From NCBI RefSeq assembly GCF_000338295.1, contig NZ_ANMO01000269.1, positions 49,342 through 113,341 on the forward strand: 64,000 bases of DNA, read 5' to 3'. This document shows, piece after piece, positions 28,287 to 35,962 of this stretch. Position numbers and translations under genes: made by a program. The notes beneath the pieces are model-generated. The model was not told the DNA's origin. It did not search any database and saw only the letters and a program-made list of their open reading frames with translations. Every line of letters starts with the position of its first letter. The stretch's first letter is position 1. The stretch is from Rhodopirellula europaea 6C (lineage in GTDB: Bacteria > Planctomycetota > Planctomycetia > Pirellulales > Pirellulaceae).

Positions 28287-29117
28287 TCACTTCTCGTTTT
28301 GGTGCCGCAACAACCAAGCGTAGACCTCAGGGTTTGCATACGTCTCTGTCCAGCTGTCATGGCCTGCTTCTGGGTAGATCGTCAGCTTGACGTCCCCGCC
28401 GGCTCGCTGGATCGCGACGACCATCTCTTCGCTTTCTTTGAGCTCGACGACGGAGTCCTTCCCACCATGAAACGCCCAAATTGGAAGCGTCGCGAGTTCG
28501 TCCGCCCACTCCGTCTTGCCACCACCACAAATCGGAATGGCCGCCGCAAAACGTTCAGGGTGAGTCGCTGCCAGACGCCATGTCCCAAAGCCGCCCATAC
28601 TCAACCCGGACAGATAAACGCGAGAAGTATCGATCGAAAGATGTTCTTCCACGTGATTGAGCAACGCCATCAGCTCATCAACCTTCCAAGACTCGACCAC
28701 GTCCGCGCGTTCCTTGCCCGGCTTCGGACTTTGAGGTGACACAATCACGAACGGAAACTCCTTTCCTTCTTTCGCGACTCGTTTGGGTGGCCCGTGCACG
28801 GCAAGTTGTTTGAAGTTCCCATCGCCGCTTTCGCCCAACCCGTGCAAGAACAACAGCATCGGAACCTCCTGCCCTGCTTGGTAGTTGCTGGGGGTGTAAA
28901 GCAAAAACGGAAGCTTGTCCGGCCGACCTTCGGCAGGCTCCGGAATGGCGAAAAAGTTCTCAGTCTGCTGGCCCGGTTCCACCTGAATCTGTGACGCAGA
29001 CTCAACACTCGATGTCGCAGAATCCTGTGCCGACAGATTGCTACTGGAGGAACAATTCATGACAAAGGTCGTCGCAACGAAGGTCATCAAAGAGAAAGCG
29101 GGGACACTGCGTTTCAT
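28287..29117 (-). CDS. Secreted alpha/beta hydrolase (PHB-depolymerase/prolyl-oligopeptidase-like esterase)
   Basis: 276 residues with an N-terminal signal peptide that includes C22 (VMNCSSSS); the lipobox is imperfect, so secretion rather than lipidation is the safer call. The catalytic triad can be read directly: nucleophile S173 in GLSMGGFGTW, D221 in HGGKDSVV, and H253 in AGHDSW; the oxyanion strand is LLFLHGLGESGDG. The layout matches the esterase/feruloyl-esterase-like group of alpha/beta hydrolases. A substrate such as an ester on a polysaccharide is inference. It is divergent from the double sulfatase. Confidence 0.88.
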   Translation of the reverse strand: MKRSVPAFSLMTFVATTFVMNCSSSSNLSAQDSATSSVESASQIQVEPGQQTENFFAIPEPAEGRPDKLPFLLYTPSNYQAGQEVPMLLFLHGLGESGDGNFKQLAVHGPPKRVAKEGKEFPFVIVSPQSPKPGKERADVVESWKVDELMALLNHVEEHLSIDTSRVYLSGLSMGGFGTWRLAATHPERFAAAIPICGGGKTEWADELATLPIWAFHGGKDSVVELKESEEMVVAIQRAGGDVKLTIYPEAGHDSWTETYANPEVYAWLLRHQNEK

Positions 29118-29431
29118 GGTCTGTCTATCAAAAGAAAGTGGTGCAGATGGGAATACTCTGAGGCACGAGACGACTCAAAGCGGTCGCCCCTCGCGGCCTG
29201 CGATGGAACGTCACCGCATCGCAGCATAATCCCTGGAAAGCGGCAGTTTGTCCGCTGTCACGAATCGAAACAAAACAGCGATGACAGCGGCATTGTATCA
29301 TCGACACTTCCAACCGGATTCCCCCAGATCCCCTTCGCTGATCACCAACGTTCATTCTGTCGTGATGAACGACTTACGACCGGTTCTCAGCATTCACGCA
29401 CGCCCGTTTTCTCGCGCCCGAAAGATTCGCG
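29118..29431. other. 314-base divergent intergenic region
   Basis: Separates the esterase (minus) from the double sulfatase (plus). No gene, long repeat or convincing hairpin is visible; it should hold two divergent promoters. I could not assign -35/-10 boxes with confidence. Confidence 0.4.
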
Positions 29432-32400
29432 ATGATGCATCGCCCTTTGCTCGCTTCGATGATTTGGATTTTGCTGGCCGCGCCGTCCACTTTCGCGGAC
29501 ACACCGCCGGCACCATCCAAGCCGAACGTCCTGTTCATCGCGATGGACGACCTGAATGACTGGATCGGTTGCCTGGGCGGCCATCCGCAAACCATCACAC
29601 CTAATCTGGACCGATTGGCCGCCAGCGGTGTTCTCTTCACCAACGCTCATTGCCCCGCACCCGCCTGCAACCCGTGCCGGTCGGCTGTCTTCACCGGAAG
29701 AGCCCCCAATCGATCGGGCCTGTATGACAATCGGCAACAAATGCGTGAAGTCATGCCGGACGAGGTCATCTTGCCTCAATACATGAGGAACCATGGCTAC
29801 CACGCTTCGGGGTCAGGCAAACTGCTGCACTACTTCATCGACGCCGCGTCCTGGGATGAGTACTTCCCAAAAGCGGAATCCGAGAATCCTTTTCCGCAAA
29901 CATTCTATCCATCGCAGCGTCCCGTCAGTTTAGAACGCGGCGGACCGTGGCAATACGTCGAAACGGACTGGGCCGCACTCGACGTGACGGATGAAGAGTT
30001 CGGTGGCGACTGGGCGGTCAGCCAGTGGATCGGCGAACAACTTCAACAAAAGCATGAGCAACCATTCTTTCTCGGTTGCGGAATCTATCGCCCGCATGAA
30101 CCTTGGTTCGTCCCCAAGAAGTACTTCGAGCCATTTCCTCTCGATTCGATTCAACTCCCGCCGGGATACCTCGAGAATGACTTGGACGATGTGCCTTCGA
30201 TTGGACAGCGAGCGGCACGCAACCGTTACTTCGCCCACATCCAAAAGCAGGACCAGTGGAAACAAGGCATCCAAGGCTATCTCGCTTCCATCCATTTTGC
30301 CGATGCGATGCTCGGTCGCGTGTTGGATGCGTTGGAGTCAGGACCGAATGCAGACAACACCATCGTTGTGCTTTGGTCAGATCACGGTTGGCAATTGGGT
30401 GAAAAAGAGCATTGGCAAAAGTACACACCGTGGCGAGGTGTCACCCGCATCCCCTTGATGATTCGCGTTCCGAAAACTCCCAGTCCATCGCTCCCAAACG
30501 GCACTCCAATTGGAGTCCGATGTGATGCCCCGGTGAATCTGCTCAGTCTCTTTCCGACTTTGCTCGACCTTTGCCAATTGCCACCCAATCCCGTCAACGA
30601 TGGGCCGAGTCTCCTGCCGCTGCTAAAGGAACCAAACACGGTCACTTGGAAACACAACTCGGTCACCTACTTGTCTCAACCCGGTGCCTATGCCGTTAGC
30701 GGTCGAACTCATCGTTACATTCACTACCAAGACGGAAGCGAAGAGCTCTACAACATCCAAGCCGATCCATACGAGTGGAACAACTTGGCGACAACACCGG
30801 ATGCGGCTGAACATCTCGCTCAGTTCCGTTCGGCATCACCGACTAATTTCGCCAAGCGTATCGAACCGTCGGTGAAGTCACTCGCGAAACTGACCTTTCG
30901 CACGATCCCTGAGGAAGGCGTTCCCGCGTCCAAGCCCGATGGCAACCAGTTCCCGGTGCACTTCATCAACCAACAACGCGATCAAGTGGAATTGTGCTGG
31001 ATCGATGCCAAAGCAAAACCAAGGTCTTATGGATTGATCCAGCCCGGCCAAACCAAAACCCAATCGACTCGCCCGGGTGCCGTTTGGATGGTGAAAGAAG
31101 CCGATGGAGACAAACAACTCGGTTACTTCCGAATTGGTGACCGGACGGCTCAAGCGGTCATTCCCGCCAGCAAACCCAATGTCGTCATCATCCTCACCGA
31201 CGATCAAGGCTGGGCTGACCTGAGTTGTCAAAACGAAGTCGATGACATTCGAACACCACACATTGATGGTTTGGCAGCACGTGGCGTTCGCTGCACCAAC
31301 GCTTACGTGACTTCTCCCCAGTGCAGCCCTTCCCGAGCCGGATTGATCACGGGCCGATACCAACAACGTTTTGGCATCGACACCATCCCGGATATGCCGT
31401 TGCCGACCGATGCGGCGACCATCGCCGAACACTTGCAACCTCAAGGCTACAAAACCGGCTTCGTCGGCAAATGGCACTTGGAACCCAACGTCACTTGCAT
31501 CGATTGGATGCACCGTGAATTACCGGCGATGGCGGGTAAACCCAGACGCCAAGTCCGGATTCCATGGATCAAGATCCAGCCCTATTCTCCGGCACAGCAA
31601 GGTTTCGACGAATACTACTGGGGAGCGATGACGAACTATCGCACCAACTTCGATCTCGCCTCAGGTGATCTGCTTCCACAGATGAAACAAATTCACGACA
31701 AACGTTTTCGCATTGACATCCAAACCAACGCGGCAGTCAACTTCATTCAACGCAATCATGACCAGCCGTTCTACTTGCAACTGAACTACTACGGTCCGCA
31801 CACGCCGCTGGAAGCAACGCAGAAATACCTCGATCGTTTTCCTGGACCGATGCCTGAGCGAAGACGCTACGCGTTGGCAATGCTGTCAGCGATTGACGAT
31901 GGAGTGGGACAAATTGTCGACCAGTTGAAAGCCGATGGATTGCTCGACAACACATTGATCGTCATGACCAGCGACAACGGTGCCCCGCTGAAGATGACCA
32001 AGCCAGACTCGTCCATCAATGGTGACGCCGGTGGCTGGGACGGATCACTCAACGATCCTTGGGTCGGCGAGAAAGGAATGCTTTCCGAAGGCGGTATCCG
32101 CGTGCCGATGATTTGGAGCCTTCCCACTCAATTGCCCAGCGGGATCACCTACGACTGGCCAGTCAGTACGTTGGATATCGCACCAAGTGTTTTGAAACTT
32201 GCCGGCGGAGAACTTCCTTCCGGTGAGGCAGCGTTGGACGGCATCGACTTGATCCCACGATTGAACGACATCCAAAATCCGTCCACGCGAACGCTTTACT
32301 TCCGATTCTGGGATCAAGCCGCCATTCGCCGTGGCAAATGGAAGTACATCTTCGTCGGCGATGGTCGTCGATTCCTGTTTGACCTCGAAAGCGATCAACA

Positions 32401-32569
32401 CGAAAATCGCAACCTAGCGGAGGACTATCCAGAACTCGCTGACAAACTCCACGCCAACTTGGCGGCCTGGACATCGGAACTAACGCCCAAAGGCATGCCG
32501 CAAGGAAAGAAGATGCGAGAGCAAGCGTGGTACGACTTCTACTTTGAAGAAGCCGATCCCGTGAACTAA
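29432..32569 (+). CDS. Double sulfatase with internal VHL-like beta domain
   Basis: 1045 residues, about twice the usual sulfatase length. Signal peptide 1-22. Domain 1 (about 29-475) is iduronate-2-sulfatase-like: PNVLFIAMDDLNDW, formylglycine motif C79-N-P-C-R, GSGKLLHYF, LWSDHGW. Domain 2 (about 580-1035): PNVVIILTDDQGWADLSC, formylglycine motif C631-S-P-S-R, VGKWHLEPNV, MTSDNGAP. Both active sites look intact. Between them, residues 506-570 resemble the von Hippel-Lindau beta domain: VHFINQ, V-E-L-C-W-I-D, Y-G-L-I-Q-P-G, VWMV. Start chosen at the ATG that gives a signal peptide. The two activities may act on successive positions of a sulfated glycan (inference). Confidence 0.9.
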   Translation: MMHRPLLASMIWILLAAPSTFADTPPAPSKPNVLFIAMDDLNDWIGCLGGHPQTITPNLDRLAASGVLFTNAHCPAPACNPCRSAVFTGRAPNRSGLYDNRQQMREVMPDEVILPQYMRNHGYHASGSGKLLHYFIDAASWDEYFPKAESENPFPQTFYPSQRPVSLERGGPWQYVETDWAALDVTDEEFGGDWAVSQWIGEQLQQKHEQPFFLGCGIYRPHEPWFVPKKYFEPFPLDSIQLPPGYLENDLDDVPSIGQRAARNRYFAHIQKQDQWKQGIQGYLASIHFADAMLGRVLDALESGPNADNTIVVLWSDHGWQLGEKEHWQKYTPWRGVTRIPLMIRVPKTPSPSLPNGTPIGVRCDAPVNLLSLFPTLLDLCQLPPNPVNDGPSLLPLLKEPNTVTWKHNSVTYLSQPGAYAVSGRTHRYIHYQDGSEELYNIQADPYEWNNLATTPDAAEHLAQFRSASPTNFAKRIEPSVKSLAKLTFRTIPEEGVPASKPDGNQFPVHFINQQRDQVELCWIDAKAKPRSYGLIQPGQTKTQSTRPGAVWMVKEADGDKQLGYFRIGDRTAQAVIPASKPNVVIILTDDQGWADLSCQNEVDDIRTPHIDGLAARGVRCTNAYVTSPQCSPSRAGLITGRYQQRFGIDTIPDMPLPTDAATIAEHLQPQGYKTGFVGKWHLEPNVTCIDWMHRELPAMAGKPRRQVRIPWIKIQPYSPAQQGFDEYYWGAMTNYRTNFDLASGDLLPQMKQIHDKRFRIDIQTNAAVNFIQRNHDQPFYLQLNYYGPHTPLEATQKYLDRFPGPMPERRRYALAMLSAIDDGVGQIVDQLKADGLLDNTLIVMTSDNGAPLKMTKPDSSINGDAGGWDGSLNDPWVGEKGMLSEGGIRVPMIWSLPTQLPSGITYDWPVSTLDIAPSVLKLAGGELPSGEAALDGIDLIPRLNDIQNPSTRTLYFRFWDQAAIRRGKWKYIFVGDGRRFLFDLESDQHENRNLAEDYPELADKLHANLAAWTSELTPKGMPQGKKMREQAWYDFYFEEADPVN
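30947..31141 (+). other. VHL-like beta-sandwich segment between the two sulfatase domains
   Basis: Codes residues 506-570 of the double sulfatase. The spacing of F-x-N, V-x-L-x-W-I-D, S-Y-G-x-x-x-P-G-x-x-x-x-x-x-x-x-G-x-x-W matches the human VHL beta domain and bacterial VHL-like domains. The basis is motif reading only. Confidence 0.6.
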
Positions 32570-32675
32570 GAAGGCGTGTCGGGTCCATTCGTTTCTCGCT
32601 GCTTCGCACCCTCTCCGCTGAAACGAGATCGTGCAGTTTGCAACGCCAGTTTTGGCATTGTTCTCGTATGCAGCA

Positions 32676-32704
32676 CCTCTCCAAAAACGAATTTTTGGGG
32701 GAGG
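32676..32704. terminator. Strong hairpin between convergent genes
   Basis: CCTCTCCAAAAA-CGAA-TTTTTGGGGGAGG; near-perfect stem with a bulged G. It lies between the end of the double sulfatase and the end of the PhyH gene, so it may terminate both directions. The T-stretch sits inside the stem, so this is not a textbook terminator. Confidence 0.5.
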
Positions 32705-32746
32705 TCGAACCAGGCCGTACAGGACGAGGCGATGGAGGGGGTTCTC

Positions 32747-33478
32747 TCAACCGCTTGCAAACGTCGGAACAACAAAGTCGTGCCACGTCACTCCGTCCGG
32801 TAGGACCATGGATTCGGCAAATTCCAAGTGCAGAATTCGCCGGTGCCGCCAAGTGCCGGGATCAGACGAACCGCTGCAATGGCTGAGCAAAGGTCTCATC
32901 GCCAACACATCACCCGCCTCCGCGAAAATGGAAACGGCCGCGCCGACGTCTTCCCCGTCGCTGTCACTTGAATGATGCGAACCAGGAATCACTCGCAGTG
33001 GACCATTCTCATCGGTCACTTCGTCCAGATGAATTCGAAGCGTCAGCATCCGTCGCAACACGTCGTCGGCCGCGATGAAGTGAGGGACTCCCGCCTTGAC
33101 CGTCGGCCGTGAGAAACAAGCAGAACTCACCGAGTTGTCTTCAACCGCGACGGATGTGTCCTTGTGCCAAGGCAACGCCCAAGTCCGATCGGGCGGCTTG
33201 TCAAAAAACAAAGCTCGCACCAATCCCAGCTCATCACCGAGTTGCTTTCTCAAGAAGCCAATCAACGGTTCACATTGCCAAACCGTTGTCACCTCAGGAA
33301 TGCTGCCGATCAAATTGCGAGCCGCGTAAACATGACCGCGACTGGACCGAGCCCGAACGGAGTCAGACTCCTGCACCAAAGTCCGCGTGCAAACATCCAG
33401 CAGATGCTCGACCACCGACCTCGGCACCGCGTCGCGAAGAATCTGGAATCCGTTTTGATCCAGCTCGTCACTGCTCAT
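32747..33478 (-). CDS. Phytanoyl-CoA dioxygenase (PhyH) family oxygenase
   Basis: 243 residues. Opens DELDQNGFQILRDAVPRSVVEHLL, the standard PhyH start. The Fe(II) site H-x-D is H105-x-D107 in LPWHKDTSV, and a distal histidine follows in the last third (MRPLLSHCSGSS), with the R for 2-oxoglutarate close by (DPGTWRHRRILHLEFA). It is a non-heme Fe(II)/2-oxoglutarate dioxygenase; the substrate is unknown. It is on the same strand as arsA, 59 bases downstream, so it may be co-transcribed with arsDA. Confidence 0.85.
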   Translation of the reverse strand: MSSDELDQNGFQILRDAVPRSVVEHLLDVCTRTLVQESDSVRARSSRGHVYAARNLIGSIPEVTTVWQCEPLIGFLRKQLGDELGLVRALFFDKPPDRTWALPWHKDTSVAVEDNSVSSACFSRPTVKAGVPHFIAADDVLRRMLTLRIHLDEVTDENGPLRVIPGSHHSSDSDGEDVGAAVSIFAEAGDVLAMRPLLSHCSGSSDPGTWRHRRILHLEFAESMVLPDGVTWHDFVVPTFASG

Positions 33479-33537
33479 ACGATTTGCCGCCTGCCGGAAT
33501 GCCTTGCCCGAATTGTCTCGTCAAACAATGCCCTGTC

Positions 33538-35319
33538 TTAGCAAGAAGCCTTGTCCGCGATCAACTCCCGCAAACCTTCGATTCCGATAGGCGGGTCTAT
33601 TTGCCAAGGAATGACCACCACTTGTTTCGCGTGTTGATCAAAAACCTCACGCAAGTAGGGTCCTTCACTTTGTTGACGCCCAACCAGAATCGGATCTTTG
33701 ACAACCAGCGGACTAAGCGATTGATTGACCACCCATGCAAACGGCTCGATCTCAGCTCGCCGCAGGTCTTGTTGCAACCGCTGAGCTTCATGAACCGGAG
33801 TCGACTCAGGCAACGTTACCACCAACACTCGCGTGAAGTCTGGATCTCGCAAACGCGGCAAAAGTTCCCGAACGCTTTCCGGCACCTCGTTGGTCTGCCG
33901 CGAAACTTCGCGGTGATAAGCGAGTGCCGAATCCAACAGAAGAATCGTGTGTCCGGTGGGCGCGGTGTCTAGAACGACAAAGCCATCTTCGCCTTCCGCC
34001 ACCGCATCGGCAAAGGCTCGAAACACGGCGATTTCCTCGGTGCAGGGAGAACGAAGGTCCTCTTCCAACAAGGCTCGTCCTTGTTCATCCAAACCATCTC
34101 CCGCGGTCTGCAAGACCTCTTGTCGATAAGCCTCAGTCACTTCGGAAGGATCAATCCGACTGATCGTCAAACCGCTCAACTCATCGGCGGCCATGGTCGC
34201 ACTCACGTGCGCGGCTGGGTCAGTGGTCGACAAATGAACCTTCAATCCTCGTTCAGCAAGCGCCACGGCAACGGCGGCGGCGATGGTTGTCTTGCCAACA
34301 CCACCTTTGCCCATCGTCATGATCACACCGTGTTGCTGAGCCGCTAACTGGTCGATCAACGCGGGTGCGGGCAAAGCCTCCAAGATCGAAACGCGTTCCT
34401 CACTGGCAATCTCGTTCGTGGCCTTCTCCACGTTCGGTTCGTCACTCCCAAGCTGACGAATAGAATCGATGCCGACCAACCCATGAGGTGCCAAAGGAAC
34501 AATCGTGCGTTGCAGTTGAGCGAGCCCGCTGGGTATTGCCGCTAAAGCCTCTTTACAGCGTTGCTCCATCGCATTGGCGATCGGATCCAACTCACCTTGC
34601 GCCTCGAAGTTTCCGTTGATGATTAAGGCTTGGTTCTCAACGCCGAGTTCCCTCAGTTCGCCGCTGGTTCGATCCGCCTCACGAAGCGTGGAAGCTTCCG
34701 GGCGCGTCACCAACACCAGCGTTGTACGAGACGCATCGCTAAGGGACTTCACTGTTGATTGGTAAATAGCTTGCTGTTTTTGCAAACCCGCCAGTGGCCC
34801 CAAACACGAGGTTCCTGATGTGTTGTCATCCATGAATCCCGACCAAGCCGATGGCAACGTCAACAACCGCAATGTGTGCCCGGTCGGCGCGGTGTCGAAG
34901 ACGATGTGATCAAAGTCTGCGGTCGCGCTCTCATCGCCCAACAGTCTGGCGAATTCATCGAAAGCAGCAATCTCCACCGTGCACGATCCCGAGAACTGTT
35001 CTTCCATGCTTTGCACGGCAGCCTCCGGCAAAACGCCACGATACGGTCCCACCATTCGCTCGCGATATTCCGCTGCCGCCTGCTCCGGATCAATGTTCAT
35101 CGCCGAAAGGTTGTCCACCGCCGGAACGGACGTCGGCTTGTTACTGAGTGTCACGCCCAGGACTTCGTCCAAGTTCGACGCGGGATCGGTTGATACGAGC
35201 AGAACGCGTCGGCCTCGATCCGCCAAACGCACCGCGGTGGCACAGGCCATGGACGTTTTGCCAACGCCACCTTTGCCCGTGAAGAACAAATTGCGAGTCG
35301 GTGATTCGAGGTAGTGCAT
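33538..35319 (-). CDS. arsA: ArsA arsenite-pump ATPase
   Basis: 593 residues from the ATG at 35319; an in-frame reading to 35463 adds a non-family N-terminus. Two homologous halves, each with a deviant Walker A: GKGGVGKT at 15-22 and 337-344. Signature DTAPTGHTLRLL (about 142-153) and its repeat DTAPTGHTILLL in the second half. The three metalloid-binding cysteines of ArsA can be read at C113 (GSCTVE), C172 (TSCLG) and C426 (SPCTEE). It energises arsenite/antimonite export through an ArsB-type permease, which is not in this window. arsD lies 62 bases upstream. Confidence 0.95.
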   Translation of the reverse strand: MHYLESPTRNLFFTGKGGVGKTSMACATAVRLADRGRRVLLVSTDPASNLDEVLGVTLSNKPTSVPAVDNLSAMNIDPEQAAAEYRERMVGPYRGVLPEAAVQSMEEQFSGSCTVEIAAFDEFARLLGDESATADFDHIVFDTAPTGHTLRLLTLPSAWSGFMDDNTSGTSCLGPLAGLQKQQAIYQSTVKSLSDASRTTLVLVTRPEASTLREADRTSGELRELGVENQALIINGNFEAQGELDPIANAMEQRCKEALAAIPSGLAQLQRTIVPLAPHGLVGIDSIRQLGSDEPNVEKATNEIASEERVSILEALPAPALIDQLAAQQHGVIMTMGKGGVGKTTIAAAVAVALAERGLKVHLSTTDPAAHVSATMAADELSGLTISRIDPSEVTEAYRQEVLQTAGDGLDEQGRALLEEDLRSPCTEEIAVFRAFADAVAEGEDGFVVLDTAPTGHTILLLDSALAYHREVSRQTNEVPESVRELLPRLRDPDFTRVLVVTLPESTPVHEAQRLQQDLRRAEIEPFAWVVNQSLSPLVVKDPILVGRQQSEGPYLREVFDQHAKQVVVIPWQIDPPIGIEGLRELIADKASC

Positions 35320-35381
35320 AACAGTGGACACGTAAGAGAAAGATTCGATCGGCCATCGGTTCGATAAACCGCCAGTTGAGA

Positions 35382-35750
35382 TCAGCAGCAGCCCGAACCG
35401 CCGCAGCATCCTCCATCTGCCGTCGGCAACATGGGTTTCACTTGCGTCTTCGTTTCCGTCCACAACGCCAGGTTTTCTCGCGAGGGATAGTCACTGCGAC
35501 TAACGATTCGGCCATCGACCATAACCAACGGCAAGCACTCGACGCCGTCTTCGTTCAGCATCTGCTGGACGGTCGCGTTGCCAGCAAACTCGGCTGGTTC
35601 CTGAGCCAAATTGAATCGCTCAACGCGGTGACCTTGTTGTTTCAGCCAATCCAAATCGGCTGCGAACCGTGGCAACGTTTCATCCACCTGAGGCCCGCAA
35701 ACACCGGTGCTGCAACACATTGCCCGGTCATAAATCTGAACGTGACTCAT
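35382..35750 (-). CDS. arsD: ArsD arsenite metallochaperone
   Basis: 122 residues from the ATG at 35750, preceded by GGAAG. The vicinal cysteines of ArsD are all present: C12-C13 and C18 near the start (RAMCCSTGVCGP), and two pairs at the extreme C-terminus, C115-C116 and C121-C122 (GGCCGGSGCC). ArsD delivers As(III) or Sb(III) to ArsA and can act as a weak repressor. It is the first gene of an arsDA (possibly arsDA-phyH) operon. No arsR or arsB is nearby. Confidence 0.95.
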   Translation of the reverse strand: MSHVQIYDRAMCCSTGVCGPQVDETLPRFAADLDWLKQQGHRVERFNLAQEPAEFAGNATVQQMLNEDGVECLPLVMVDGRIVSRSDYPSRENLALWTETKTQVKPMLPTADGGCCGGSGCC

Positions 35751-35767
35751 TGCTACTTCCTTTCCAG

Positions 35768-35872
35768 ATCGCCAATCGCCGCTAGACGATACAAACAAGT
35801 AAAATAGAAGGGCGAATGAACAAACGTGAAGGCTCAAACCCCTTCAATATCGCCAATCTACGATTAACGATA
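35768..35872 (-). promoter_or_regulatory. Two matching palindromic repeats upstream of arsD
   Basis: The motif ATCGCCAATC-N8-ACGATA occurs twice with identical spacing, at 35768-35791 and 35849-35872, 81 bases apart. Each is an imperfect inverted repeat (ATCG-N15-CGAT). Position and duplication suggest two operators for a metalloid-responsive repressor acting on the arsD promoter between them. Confidence 0.5.
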
Positions 35873-35962
35873 TCGGTCATTCCCATGGTCGTCAACACAA
35901 AAAGTGCAGCAAGTTCTCGCGTGATCGCTTTTGCCGGCGGTTTCACGCCCCAGAATCGCCGC

